Shown piece by piece: positions 8,663 through 18,985 of a stretch of 64,000 nt of DNA. This stretch comes from JAAUUJ01 sp964392245 (lineage in GTDB: Bacteria > Cyanobacteriota > Cyanobacteriia > Thermostichales > Thermostichaceae). The DNA is taken from contig CAYMOX010000012.1 of the NCBI GenBank assembly GCA_964392245.1, forward strand, positions 22,153-86,152. Direction: 5' to 3'. A program made the translations under genes and the position numbers. Within the stretch, counting starts at the first letter, position 1. Each line of letters starts with the position of its first letter. The notes beneath the pieces were generated by a model that ran no database searches, was not told the origin of the DNA, and saw only the letters and a program-made list of their open reading frames with translations.

Positions 8663-10412
8663 CAGGGCTATGTGGCAGATATAACCCTTCAGAATCTAGG
8701 GGCTCCGGTCACGGATTGGGAGTTGTCTTGGGCTTTTCCTGTGGATGGGGTACAGATCACCAATCTCTGGAATGGAAGGGTGAACCAAACCGGTCGCGAG
8801 GTAAGGGTTACCAACCTGGATTGGAATGCCACAATTGCCACCGATGGAGAGGTGGATCTGGGCTTCCAGGCGGCTTACACCGGAGGCGGAGTCACACCGA
8901 CAGAGTTTCGCCTGAATGGACTGATCTGTAATGGTTTGCCTGCCAGTCCAAGTCCTTCCAGCAATCCAGATGGATCCCCACAACCCTCCTCTACGCCAAT
9001 TGTAGAGATTCCGACTAATGCCGTTATTATTGCAAATGCATCTGAGGTTGATGGTACACCTTTGCAGATAGGACAGAATCTCGCAATAAATGCGGTGGCA
9101 GGGGATCTGGAGGGACACAATATTTCCGAGAAAATTAAGTGGACTGATCAGGAAGGAACAGTGTTAGGTACAGGTCCAGTTTTGGTTTATACAGGCAGGG
9201 CTGTTAAGGCTGAAACACTGACAGCTAGCATCGATGATCAGTCTGCACGAGTGTTCTTTACGGTCAGCGACGAGTCTGTAAAGGTTGCCCCTCATGTCAA
9301 AGTATTACCCGATGAAGCTGAGGCCAACATCGTGACTCTAGACTGGGAAACTGGAACATTAGAGCTAATCGATAATGATGTCCTGCCACCGATCTATGAG
9401 GGTGATGTCATTGTTGGGGCAAATACAGAAGTTCCCCCGATGAAAGTCTTGAAATTGGTGCAAGAAGACAATGTTCTAAAGTTAGAAATCGAACTGGCGT
9501 TACCCAAAGACGTAATTGAGAAAGGATCGGTACATGTCGAGCGTGATTTTGGGGCTGAAGCAAATGCTGGTGATGGAGTTAATCTTCTTGCTTTAGACAT
9601 TGGGAACAATTTTAGTTTTCCTATCCAAATTCCGCTCTACTCACAGGCCACAGGCAATAGAGGGTTAGAATTTGAGGAAGACACAAAGTGGGGAGGGTTC
9701 GTAGATGCGGGAGTGAGCACAAATGCAGGGATAGATCTGAGTTTGGTTGGAGAGGTAAGTTATAATCCTCGTGTTGTGATCGATGTAGAATTTGATAAGG
9801 AAAGAGATCCGTTTTCTGGTCTAAGGCTACTCCATATCGAGCGGACAGGGCAGATGAGTGCTAAAGCCGCGTTAGTATTAAATGGCTATTGGGAGCTGAC
9901 ACAGGATCTGGAGTTTGGGCTCTATAAAGGGAAGGTTGTAGTAAAATTTGCTGCAGGGCCTGTTCCAGTATGGATAAAATTTGTTCCTGAGGCATCTATC
10001 GAATTAGCAAACTATCTCCGCTTAAGTGTGCAAGGGGAATGGGGGGTTAAGTATGAAGGAGGAGAGCTGAATGAAACTATCCATTATGAAAATGGAGCCT
10101 GGTGGAGAGAGAGAGGTGTTGGTGAAGGACAGGTCTTGCCGATCTCCAGTGCCAATATTGATTTTACAGGCAGTTCTGAATTGGCATTTCACCCAGAGAT
10201 CGGAGCATATCTTTACAGTGTAGCTGGCTTAAAGACAGGATTAAGATTCTATGTCAGAGGCCAGACCGGATCTAACTTCCAGGTACTGATAGATCAGCCT
10301 GAGAACGGTGATTCCTACGGTCCTGGAGATCCGATTAAATTAAATGCAGCTGTTAGTGGAGGGCATAAGATTGATCTGTTTGCTGGGATCCGGTGGACTT
10401 TGGGGAGTACTG
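8663..10412 (+). repeat. 1.75 kb direct repeat, copy 2 (displaced toxin scaffold)
   Basis: Near-identical to 2906-4655 (same frame, no gap). Homology starts inside the second CBM2, after its first strand. The codons just before it (around NQGYVADI) differ from copy 1 (EQGFVADL), so the left edge is not an exact copy. Confidence 0.95.
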
Positions 10413-10983
10413 AACAGTCGCATTACTGTGTGAATTATGCCTTTAAGGATGGTGGTGGGTGTGGAGAAAACTGCGGTGTTTCACTAGAGCAAGCAAACTA
10501 TAGTAACGGGATATTTCTTCAAGCAGCGCCAGCTCCAAGCCCTACCCCGTATCCTCCAAGTCTAGGAATTTGGCCTAAATACGCGACCCCAACTTTTGGA
10601 GGAGCATATAGGTATGTTTCACAAAACTTTTATAAAAATAAGTCCCCTAGAAGTGAGGTACATCACATGCCTGCTTTCTGCATAACAAGATTTACTCCAT
10701 TGGTTCCAAATGGAAAGGGAAGAGATGGAAGTGATAGTTCTCCATCAATAATTATGGATGCCACAGACCATGCTAAGACAAGATCTTATAAAAAAACTAC
10801 AGATGCTACCGACTATCTAAAGAATTGTAGTAAGCAGAAATTCCTTGAGGAACAGTTAGTAGATATTCTTGACGTTGTAAATAATCCAAACATACGACTG
10901 CAAGGAGAGCCATGTATTCTAACTTTATCAAAGAGATGGAAGATTATACTAATGGGCTAGGTGAGCAGGATGTCTGCCCGTAA
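8672..10983 (+). pseudogene. displaced toxin cassette: scaffold plus variant HNH-like tip, frameshifted
   Basis: Reads as 762 residues from GTG-8672 to a stop at 10960. It lacks the signal peptide, the first CBM2 and the first strand of the second, so it cannot be exported by itself. The tip differs from the first toxin but keeps EVHHMPA, then IIMDATDHAKTRS and a Lys-rich helical end. Near 10892 one base is missing relative to the first copy. In the frame after that point the sequence reads ARRAMYSNFIKEM and ends at TAA 10981-10983 with QDVCP, matching the end of the first toxin (KKAIYQDEFVNAM ... ADVCP). I therefore treat it as a decayed or silent cassette. A single sequencing error could give the same picture for the tip, but not for the missing N-terminus. 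Confidence 0.75.
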
Positions 10984-11021
10984 TCTAGTTTGTGAAACTA
11001 TAAAGAGAGAAAATAGAGTTT

Positions 11022-11885
11022 ATGTTGTCAATTAATCCATACAAAAGTCTTGGGCAAATTCACTTGTCTCTATCCAAAGATGAGTTAATCAATGAAATTG
11101 CTAAAGTGACTTCCGAGAAAGTAGCAGATCAAACTATAAAAAACCTAAAAACATGTTGGCTATCAATAAACTGCAATGATATAAATCAGTTTAAACTTGA
11201 GTTTCACCTTTACGATGAGTATTACTTACCAAAGATCCTTGCAATTCAACCGACACTTGATGATAATTTAATTTTAGGCAAGCCAATAAGGAATGTATGG
11301 GCTTGGCTCGAGATTTTAGATCCAGAGCTTTTAGCTTATGATCCAGGTTTCATTTCTTATACATATGGCTTAGAGATAGTAAGTTCAGATGGAGATATCA
11401 CGGACAGTGTTTCTGTCTTTCCTCAATCACTAGTTCCTAATCCTGTTGAATTTGTTTTTGCGCCTAAAAAAGGTGTCGGACCAGTTAAGTTTAACATGTC
11501 TGATGCTCAAATTCACGAAATTCTAGGAGGGCCAAGCTACTCTGATCAATCCTCCAGAACTCAAATAAGTTTCTCTGAGGATTATTTCGATGACATTGGA
11601 ATAACAATTGAATATAACCATACAAAGAAATGCCAAAAAATATCTTTGTATAATAATCTCGGTTATGGTTATCCAATAAAATTAACATATCAGGGATTTA
11701 ATATGATAAATCGAACCTGTTGGCGAATTAAAAACTGGTTAGAGGCTACTGATTCGTCATTTACATATGACAATTGTTGCTACTACTCGCAAAAGCTTGG
11801 AATATCCTTTTGTACAAGCCATGGTATTGATCCATTCAATTATATACAAGCTATACATTGTGTTAGTGAAGACTTGAGGCTGTAA
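11022..11885 (+). CDS. immunity-like protein of the displaced cassette
   Basis: 287-residue cytoplasmic-type protein, intact, 38 nt after the end of the cassette. It is a distant paralogue of the 5285-6181 product. Two repeated halves are visible: SLGQIHLSLSKDELI near residue 10 with WLEILDPELLAYDPGF near 93, then GVGPVKFNMSDAQIHEILG near residue 150 with WLEATDSSFTYD near 242. The GVGPVKFNMS....ILGGP motif is the clearest family signature. The gene is strongly AT-rich. Its survival while both flanking partners are frameshifted fits selection to keep protection against a kin toxin. That is inference. Confidence 0.6.
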   Translation: MLSINPYKSLGQIHLSLSKDELINEIAKVTSEKVADQTIKNLKTCWLSINCNDINQFKLEFHLYDEYYLPKILAIQPTLDDNLILGKPIRNVWAWLEILDPELLAYDPGFISYTYGLEIVSSDGDITDSVSVFPQSLVPNPVEFVFAPKKGVGPVKFNMSDAQIHEILGGPSYSDQSSRTQISFSEDYFDDIGITIEYNHTKKCQKISLYNNLGYGYPIKLTYQGFNMINRTCWRIKNWLEATDSSFTYDNCCYYSQKLGISFCTSHGIDPFNYIQAIHCVSEDLRL

Positions 11886-11905
11886 ATTTTAGCTATGAGG
11901 ATCTT

Positions 11906-12448
11906 ATGTCAAGGACAAATGCTTGTAACACAGTGAAGATTTGGTCGCTAACCTTATTATTTATCTTCTTGATCCTTGGAGCTACAGCCTGCGGATCCAG
12001 CCCACCACCAATTAGCCTTGAAATCTCACCGACTTCCCAGTCAACCAGCCAAGCCTCAACCTCTAATTCTGTTTCGTTAGTTGAGGATCAAGTTCAGGAT
12101 GTTGATCCAGTACTTGCCCAGGGAACAAAATGGTTTTCTAGTCTTATTCCTTCTGTTGAAGAAGAGATCTATGGCCCTATTCCACTTGGGGAAATATCAC
12201 TTTCATTTCTCAGCCCTGATTATTGGGTTGTTTGGTCTGCTTCTAATGCTGAGGAAGAGAATGATCTGCTTGATATTAGCAACTCAAAATCAGAAGTAGC
12301 AATTACAATTCCTCCCTGTAGCTTATGGAATGGAGAACATACGATCTCTGCTACTGCATATATCACTGTTGATTTTTTCTTCTTGATCCGGTTGCTCAAT
12401 CTATGGTTTTATATCAGGCCCAAATTACAACAAGGCTCATGTCAATGA
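11906..12448 (+). pseudogene. truncated, frameshifted copy of the VWD lipoprotein
   Basis: Opens with a lipoprotein signal ending LGATACGSS and is closely similar to residues 1-165 of the 6222-8633 lipoprotein. At about 12371-12384 one base of a T-rich run is missing (GATTTTTTCTTC against GACTTTTTTCTCC), which moves the downstream match DPVAQS out of frame. After VAQS the homology ends. The remaining frame reads through unrelated sequence to a stop at 12448. The proline linker, VWD domain and propeller are all absent. Probably non-functional, although a secreted 180-residue product could be made. Confidence 0.7.
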
Positions 12449-12900
12449 AATGAAAAATCGCTGAACTGGAAACCCCAGAGTTTGGTGGGGAGATTCGGCA
12501 TCTGGTGGCAACAGATAGAGGGTTTTATACCGCGATCAACAATTTGCTGTACTAGGTTGCAGTGGATCCCTTTTCCTTGACAGCCTCTGAAATCCGGTTG
12601 GTGAGCAGCCTGAGTGAGGATATCAGTACCTTAACCCTGGATAGAGATGGAGAACATGTACTGGTAACCACCAACAGGGAAACTTATCGAGTTCATCCCA
12701 CCGATAGTCGTGTTGAGAGGCTGAATATATCCTCTGTCGGCGTCGGCTCACTGGTGCCGTTGTGTGATGAATATGTGGGCCTGCAAAGAATTGGCCCTGG
12801 AACCTCTGTTGCTGAGGGGGAAAAAGGCACCTCTCTGCTAACCTCAAGTTGTGGATCTAGTGGATTCGATTTCAGTCGCTTGCTGCGGATCATTCCCTGA
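12449..12900 (+). pseudogene. remnants of propeller-like protein ends
   Basis: Two consecutive fragments. Codons from about 12452 to the TAG at 12553-12555 end in FYTAINNLLY, resembling the extreme C-terminus of the VWD lipoprotein. From GTG-12562 a 112-residue frame reads like a beta-propeller blade (LTLDRDGEHVLVTTN, YRVHP) to 12900. No start with a good ribosome site is visible. I read this as decayed 3' ends left by cassette turnover rather than an active gene. Confidence 0.4.
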
Positions 12901-13070
12901 GGATCCTTGGGAAGATAGAGGGCTCACCAGGGCATTCCTTCTGGGAGGCGAGATGCTTTCTCACTCACCAAACTTGAGTCCGTTCTCCATCAAGTGCTCG
13001 GTGGGTAGAACCAAGGCATAATCATACTTGGGCTTTATAGTGATGATTTAGAAGCTAGCTGGAGGTAGGA

Positions 13071-13931
13071 ATGCGGAAGTTTATCTTTACTGTGGTGATG
13101 GGAGTGCTTTCCCCCCTGATCCTGAATAGAGCCCAAGCCCAAACTCTGATTCCAACCCCCGAACTGATCGAAACTCTGACGCCTGCCGTCGCCGTCTACA
13201 CACCCGAAATCGAGATCCTATCTCCCCAGGAAGGCGAAACCCTCGACACCACCGCCGTGCCTCTGGAGTTGAATATCAAGCGCTTTCCCATGGCCAAAGA
13301 TCCAGAAACAGAACTGGGATTGCACGTGAAGGTCATCGTCAATAATCAGGCTCCCATTACCCACTTTGACATTGAAGAACCCCTGATCCTGAATCTCAAT
13401 CCCGGTACCCACACGATCCGAGTTGTGGCTGTCCGTCCCTGGGGAGAGGCTTACCGTAACCTGCCCGCCTTTGCCCATGTCACCTTTAACGTGGTGGAAG
13501 CGGATGGCGACAACTCCCCTAAATTTGAAGTGGGTACGGGCCTGATCACCGTGGTCTCCCCCAGTGGATCCTATGGGGCCGAGCCGATCCTGGTGGATTA
13601 CCTGGTGGATGGGGTCAATCTTGGAGGGGCACAGGTGCGCTACACCTTGAATGGCGAAAGTGAGCTGACCACGGATCGGGGACCCCTGTACCTGACAGGC
13701 TGGCAACCCGGCGAAAATGAGCTGGTGGTGGAACTGGTGAATCGGGATGGCAACTTGCTGGAAAACGCAGGTTACACGCGTGTAGAACGCACGATTACCT
13801 TTGAACCAGGGGGCGAGGATGCACTCTCCCAGTTGGTGCGGGGTGAACTCATTCCTGAAGACATGGCCGGAGCCCTGGGGCCGAAGCCCTTCATCTATGA
13901 CAACCAGGGGAAAGTGGTTCCCCTAAACTAA
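13071..13931 (+). CDS. secreted protein of unknown function
   Basis: 286-residue exported protein. The signal peptide ends at about residue 23 (NRAQAQ). The rest is beta-rich with two segments that resemble Ig/fibronectin-like folds (IEILSPQEGETL near 43, LITVVSPSGSYG near 157), each followed by a region describing chain pairs such as GTHTIRVVAVRPWG and GENELVVELVNRDG. I do not recognise a named family with certainty, though similar proteins are widespread in cyanobacteria. It precedes the trehalose synthase by 87 nt on the same strand, but a functional tie is not evident. Codon use is like the core genome. Confidence 0.65.
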   Translation: MRKFIFTVVMGVLSPLILNRAQAQTLIPTPELIETLTPAVAVYTPEIEILSPQEGETLDTTAVPLELNIKRFPMAKDPETELGLHVKVIVNNQAPITHFDIEEPLILNLNPGTHTIRVVAVRPWGEAYRNLPAFAHVTFNVVEADGDNSPKFEVGTGLITVVSPSGSYGAEPILVDYLVDGVNLGGAQVRYTLNGESELTTDRGPLYLTGWQPGENELVVELVNRDGNLLENAGYTRVERTITFEPGGEDALSQLVRGELIPEDMAGALGPKPFIYDNQGKVVPLN

Positions 13932-14018
13932 AATCCTCCCAGTAGGAACGTCGGGGGGTCTGGTATGGTAGAGACTCACTGTTCCTTACCTGGTTACTTC
14001 TGAAGGATCCCGCTTCTG

Positions 14019-17000
14019 ATGTCCCAGCAACTTTCCAACGACGGTGCCCTCTGGTACAAAGATGCCATCATCTATGAGGTTCCGGTTAAATCTTTTGCCG
14101 ATAGTAATGGGGATGGCATTGGCGATCTGCCTGGACTGATCACCAAGCTCGATTATCTGCAAGCACTGGGGATCACAGCCATTTGGTTGCTACCCTTCTT
14201 TCCCTCTCCGCAGCGAGATGACGGTTACGATGTCTCTGACTACACCAGCATTAACCCTACCTTTGGTACGCTCGAGGACTTCCAGAAACTGGTGCAGGAA
14301 GCCCATGCTCGTCGCATTCGTGTGATTATTGAGCTGGTCATCAACCACACCTCGGATCAGCATCCCTGGTTTCAGCGGGCACGGAAAGCGCCAGCAGGGA
14401 GTCCAGAACGAGAATTCTATGTCTGGAGTGACACCTCGGATAGGTACCAGAACACCCGGATTATTTTTCAGGATTTTGAAATCTCCAACTGGTCCTGGGA
14501 TCCAGTGGCTCGCTCCCACTACTGGCATCGGTTTTTCTCCCACCAACCAGATTTGAATTTTGACAACCCGGCGGTACAGAAAGCGGTTCTGGAGATCCTG
14601 GATTTCTGGCTGCAATTGGGGGTGGATGGCTTTCGCTTAGATGCAGTGCCCTACCTGTATGAGCGAGAGGGGACCAACTGTGAAAACCTACCCGAAACCC
14701 ATGTCTTTCTCAAACAACTGCGCAGCTACATCGATCTGAAGTATCCCAATATCATGCTGCTGGCCGAAGCCAATCAGTGGCCAGAGGATGCCGTCGCCTA
14801 CATGGGAGATGGGGATGAATGCCATATGGACTTCCACTTTCCCCTGATGCCCCGTCTCTTCATGGCGATTCAACAGGAGGATCGCTTCCCGATTGTGGAT
14901 ATCCTGCAGCAGACTCCACCCATCCCCGAAACCTGCCAGTGGGCGATTTTCCTGCGTAATCATGATGAACTGACGCTGGAGATGGTCACCGATGAGGATC
15001 GGGACTATATGTATCGCGTCTATGCCATGGATCCACGGGCGCGCATTAATCTCGGCATCCGGCGGCGACTAGCTCCGCTGCTGGGTAACAACCGCCGCTC
15101 CATTGAATTGATGAATGGCCTCCTCTTCTCTCTCCCCGGAACGCCCGTTCTTTACTACGGGGATGAGATCGGAATGGGAGACAACATTTATCTGGGGGAT
15201 CGTAACGGGGTGCGGACTCCCATGCAGTGGAGCGCGGATCGCAATGCTGGCTTCTCCCAGACCAGCCCTCAGCGGTTGTTTCTGCCGATTGTGATTGAGC
15301 CTGAATACCACTACGAAGCCGTGAACGTGGAGACTCAACGGGCCAATTCCAACTCCCTCTGGTGGTGGATGAAGCGGTTAATCGCTGTTCGCAAGCGGTT
15401 TCTGGCCTTTGGTCGGGGAGAGTTTCAGATGCTTTACCCCGATAACCGCAAGGTTTTGGTCTTTCTGCGCACCTATGCCCAGGAGAACATTCTGGTGGTG
15501 GTCAATCTCTCCCGTTACAGCCAGTGTGTGGAACTGGATCTGTCTGCTTATGAGGGGTTGGTTCCCGTGGAGGTGTTTGGCCGCACAGAATTCCCGGCGA
15601 TTGGGAAGCTGCCTTACTTTCTCACTCTTGGGGCCTACTCCTTCTACTGGTTTTCTCTAGAACAACAACCCAGTGGCATTGTATGTGTGCCCGGACCTAG
15701 GGTGCCAGTCTCCACCCTATTGTCCGTGGAAGATCGCTGGCAGGCGGTGTTTACGGGCGATACCCGCACCCAGCTGGAGCAACTCCTGCCCAACTACCTC
15801 TGTGGTCAACCCTGGTTTCACCGTCGTACTCAGGTGGTGCAAAACGCCCATATTCTCGATGTGGTGATGAGTGAAGATGGCTCGGATCTGGCACTGGTGA
15901 TCGTCGAAGTAGAATTTGCCGTGGGCAATCCCGAAACCTATCTGCTTCCCCTGATCTGGATCCCTCGCGATGCCGAACCTCAGCCACTGGAATCCCAGAT
16001 TCTGGCTCAGATCCAGGTGCTGAACCATTCCACAGGAGCCCTGGCGGATGCGCTGCGTACCCGAGGGTTCATGCTGCAACTGCTGCACCGTTCACAACCC
16101 CAGATCCCCCTTCCAGAGGATCTGACCATCCGTTTTCTTAAGGCACGGGATTCAATTCTGCAGGTGGTGATTGGGGAACAGCTCCTGATGACCACCTATC
16201 GACAAGTAGAACGTGGGATCCATCCCGCCTGGGAACTGGGGCAGCATTTTACCCATCACCCGATTGATCCCCCGATCCTGCCATTTCTCGCCTCTGTTCA
16301 GCATCAATCACTCACGCTAGCGGTGATCCAGGAATATCTGCCGATTGAGGGAGATGCCTGGAGTTACACCCTGGACAACCTGGCCCAATACTTTGAACGA
16401 CTGTTGCTGCCCGACTCCCCTTCAGTTTTTGATCCCTTACCTGCTCTTCCCGCCGGATCCATTTTGGAGTGGAGCCAGCTTCCCATCCCTGATCTAGCCT
16501 ATGCCGCCATTGGGGATTATCTGGAGTCCGCTCGGCTGTTGGGGCAGTGTACTGCCCACTTCCATCAGGCTCTGGCCATTCACAGTCAGGAACCCGCCTT
16601 TACACCAGAACCGTTTACCACCCTGTATCAGCGCTCCATCTACCAATCCATGCGCAATCTGGTGGGTCAGGTTCAGCCTGCTCTAGAACGACGAGCTGCT
16701 CGGGCCGATGAGAATACCACTAACCAGCTAGCTCAAACGGTTCTCCACAGCCAAACCCAGATCATTCAACGGTTCCGTCGTCTTCTCCCCATCACTATTA
16801 CTGCTACCCGGACTCGTGTGCACGGCAATTATCACCTGGGTCAACTGCTGTTTTCCGGAAAAGATTTTCGCCTCAGTAATCTCAGTGGAGATCTGACCCG
16901 TCCCTTAAGTGAGCGGCGGATTAAACGCTCTCCCCTGCGTGATGTGGCGGGTCTTCTCTATTCGCTCTACTACGCCATTCGTCTAGCCCTCAAGGATCAG

Positions 17001-17315
17001 CAGATCAGTGGGGTGATTGGGGATGAGCAGATGACCGCCCTGGAACATTGGTCTCGCTTCTGGTATTGCTGGGTGGCTGCCGCTTTCTGGGGAGCCTATT
17101 GGGAGATCATGCAGCCCACACAAGTCTTACCCCTCAGCTCAGCTGAATTGTATATTCTCCTGGATGTCTTCCTGCTGGAGGAATGTTTTCTGGAGCTCAA
17201 CTACACCTTGCAACAACCTGCCCAGGCGGCCAATGTCGATATCCCTCTGCGTGCAATTCTTTACCTGCTACAAGGAGAAGCCCTCACCCTGCCCTCTCCT
17301 GGGGATCCGGATTAG
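14019..17315 (+). CDS. treS: trehalose synthase-maltokinase fusion
   Basis: 1098-residue two-part enzyme. Residues about 1-560 form a GH13 trehalose synthase that interconverts maltose and trehalose. The catalytic Asp lies in GFRLDAVPYL (near 208), the catalytic Glu in LLAEANQWP (near 250) and the transition-state Asp in LRNHDELTLEM (near 315). GDGIGDLPGL and the metal-site INPTFG loop are present. Residues about 560-1098 match maltokinase (Pep2/Mak), which phosphorylates maltose with ATP to feed maltose-1-phosphate into glucan synthesis. The kinase half has HGNYHLGQLL near 945 (catalytic loop) and IDLSGD-type metal residues shortly after (FRLSNLSGD). The fusion length matches known TreS-Mak fusions. 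Confidence 0.93.
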   Translation: MSQQLSNDGALWYKDAIIYEVPVKSFADSNGDGIGDLPGLITKLDYLQALGITAIWLLPFFPSPQRDDGYDVSDYTSINPTFGTLEDFQKLVQEAHARRIRVIIELVINHTSDQHPWFQRARKAPAGSPEREFYVWSDTSDRYQNTRIIFQDFEISNWSWDPVARSHYWHRFFSHQPDLNFDNPAVQKAVLEILDFWLQLGVDGFRLDAVPYLYEREGTNCENLPETHVFLKQLRSYIDLKYPNIMLLAEANQWPEDAVAYMGDGDECHMDFHFPLMPRLFMAIQQEDRFPIVDILQQTPPIPETCQWAIFLRNHDELTLEMVTDEDRDYMYRVYAMDPRARINLGIRRRLAPLLGNNRRSIELMNGLLFSLPGTPVLYYGDEIGMGDNIYLGDRNGVRTPMQWSADRNAGFSQTSPQRLFLPIVIEPEYHYEAVNVETQRANSNSLWWWMKRLIAVRKRFLAFGRGEFQMLYPDNRKVLVFLRTYAQENILVVVNLSRYSQCVELDLSAYEGLVPVEVFGRTEFPAIGKLPYFLTLGAYSFYWFSLEQQPSGIVCVPGPRVPVSTLLSVEDRWQAVFTGDTRTQLEQLLPNYLCGQPWFHRRTQVVQNAHILDVVMSEDGSDLALVIVEVEFAVGNPETYLLPLIWIPRDAEPQPLESQILAQIQVLNHSTGALADALRTRGFMLQLLHRSQPQIPLPEDLTIRFLKARDSILQVVIGEQLLMTTYRQVERGIHPAWELGQHFTHHPIDPPILPFLASVQHQSLTLAVIQEYLPIEGDAWSYTLDNLAQYFERLLLPDSPSVFDPLPALPAGSILEWSQLPIPDLAYAAIGDYLESARLLGQCTAHFHQALAIHSQEPAFTPEPFTTLYQRSIYQSMRNLVGQVQPALERRAARADENTTNQLAQTVLHSQTQIIQRFRRLLPITITATRTRVHGNYHLGQLLFSGKDFRLSNLSGDLTRPLSERRIKRSPLRDVAGLLYSLYYAIRLALKDQQISGVIGDEQMTALEHWSRFWYCWVAAAFWGAYWEIMQPTQVLPLSSAELYILLDVFLLEECFLELNYTLQQPAQAANVDIPLRAILYLLQGEALTLPSPGDPD

Positions 17316-17359
17316 TCTGTACATGGAAGAAATCAATATGAGTTGGGAGGATGAAAGCG

Positions 17360-17983
17360 ATGAAGCGCAAAGGATGGACATTGCTGATCCTGTTGTTCAG
17401 CCTTCTGTACATGAGCCTAGGACAACCCAGTTTTGCTCAGGAACCCCCTCGAGCAGAAGCAACGTTTGCCGGAGGCTGTTTCTGGTGCATGGAATCTGAC
17501 TTTGAAGACATTCCAGGGGTTGTGTCTGTTATCTCCGGCTACACGGGAGGTACGGTTGCCCATCCCACCTATCAAGAAGTTTCCTCTGGACGGACTGGTC
17601 ACGCGGAAGCGATCCGTGTTCTGTACGACCCTGAACAGATCAGTTACCGCGAACTGCTCACCTATTTTTGGCACAGCGTGGATCCTCTGGATGCCACTGG
17701 CCAATTTTGTGACAGGGGAGATCAGTATCGCTCCGCTATTTTTTATCATGACGAAGCCCAGCATCAACTGGCAGAGCAATCCAAAGTTGAATGGGAAGAC
17801 TCGGATCGTTTTCACCAGAGGCTGGCTACTGAAATCAACCCTTTGACACCGTTTTATCCTGCGGAGGAATATCATCAGGACTATTACCTGAAAAATCCGC
17901 TTCGCTACCAGTTTTATCGGTTTAGCTGTGGTAGGGATCGGCGGTTAACTCAGCTCTGGGGGGATGAGGCGAACATCCATTGA
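17360..17983 (+). CDS. msrA: exported peptide-methionine (S)-S-oxide reductase
   Basis: Reduces methionine-S-sulfoxide in oxidised proteins. The catalytic motif GGCFWCME is present, with substrate-site residues such as the GYTGG loop, YCDRG-like FCDRGDQYRS and EEYHQDYY. An N-terminal hydrophobic segment ending GQPSFAQE predicts export, so the enzyme probably works in the periplasm or thylakoid lumen. The upstream ATG at 17351 abuts GGGAGG directly. ATG-17360 has proper spacing of 9 nt and is chosen (207 residues). It lies 44 nt after treS on the same strand and converges on scpA. Confidence 0.93.
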   Translation: MKRKGWTLLILLFSLLYMSLGQPSFAQEPPRAEATFAGGCFWCMESDFEDIPGVVSVISGYTGGTVAHPTYQEVSSGRTGHAEAIRVLYDPEQISYRELLTYFWHSVDPLDATGQFCDRGDQYRSAIFYHDEAQHQLAEQSKVEWEDSDRFHQRLATEINPLTPFYPAEEYHQDYYLKNPLRYQFYRFSCGRDRRLTQLWGDEANIH

Positions 17984-17996
17984 ACCAGGTCTCGAA

Positions 17997-18773
17997 TTAA
18001 GTCGCAGATTGTTCAGGCTGGGGCACTGCTGGGCAATAGGGAGTAATGTGCAGATCTTGATAAAACTCCTCTTGGTGCAACTCCACCTGAGAACGAGAGG
18101 CCATAAGAAGCAGGGACCAAAAGATCTGAATTCGATGCGCCTTGGTGTCATGTTCATCTTCGGGGATTGGATCGCCGTTGATGCGAATCAGCAGATCTTC
18201 AAACGCTACCCCTGAGATCCCCTGCTGCCAGAGTTGAGCCAGGATAGACTCTAGCTCAGCAGTCGTTTCTAACAAGTTCTCGGGATGAGCCAGTTCCGTG
18301 ATTGCATCTAAAGCTTGCTTGCGAGATAAGCGCTTTTTGGCAGGTTTGGGTTCTGCTTCCGGACGCTGCTGCAATAAAGTTTCCAGATCCTGAAGATGTT
18401 CAATTAATTCCTTTAAGGTAATCGGTCGGGTTCGAGCTAACCGGGGTACAGCCCTTGTCTGCAACACCTGATCCAGTTGTCGAGGGGGCCATGCGATTTG
18501 AGCCTCATCATCTGGTTGTAAATCTTCCTCCGAATCTGATTCATCTTCTGTTGGTACTGATAAAGCCATGGCTTTGAGGTACACCAGCATTGCTGCATAG
18601 AGAAAAGCCTGTCCTGACTCAGTGAGATCTTGGGTTGTCGCGCGCGGAGCAAGCTGGGTCAGGAAGCGATCAATGACCTCAATCACCTCCACATCCCAGG
18701 GATCGATATCCCCCCGCTCTGCGAGTTCCAGCAGGAGGTCGATGGCAGCTTCGGTAATAGAAACAGCGGTCAT
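17997..18773 (-). CDS. scpA: segregation and condensation protein A
   Basis: Kleisin subunit of the SMC-ScpA-ScpB chromosome condensation complex, 258 residues. The N-terminal signature (LLELAERGDIDPWDVEVIEV, residues about 14-33) is the typical cyanobacterial ScpA start. A central acidic linker and a C-terminal winged-helix-like end follow (VAFEDLL ... HRIQIFWSLLLMASRSQV). smc and scpB are not in the window. It stands alone on the minus strand, converging on msrA with 13 nt between stops. Confidence 0.9.
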   Translation of the reverse strand: MTAVSITEAAIDLLLELAERGDIDPWDVEVIEVIDRFLTQLAPRATTQDLTESGQAFLYAAMLVYLKAMALSVPTEDESDSEEDLQPDDEAQIAWPPRQLDQVLQTRAVPRLARTRPITLKELIEHLQDLETLLQQRPEAEPKPAKKRLSRKQALDAITELAHPENLLETTAELESILAQLWQQGISGVAFEDLLIRINGDPIPEDEHDTKAHRIQIFWSLLLMASRSQVELHQEEFYQDLHITPYCPAVPQPEQSAT

Positions 18774-18913
18774 GCCCGGGGAATCCTGACTAGAACAGCT
18801 ACAGGTGGAATCCGGTAATCACTCTTACACCAAGTCATGTTGCCATTCTACTGTTCTGTAAATAGATGCGCTTGGATCAGGTTTTATGTTAACGTACTTA
18901 TCTAATCATTCTT

Positions 18914-18985
<72 letters not shown>

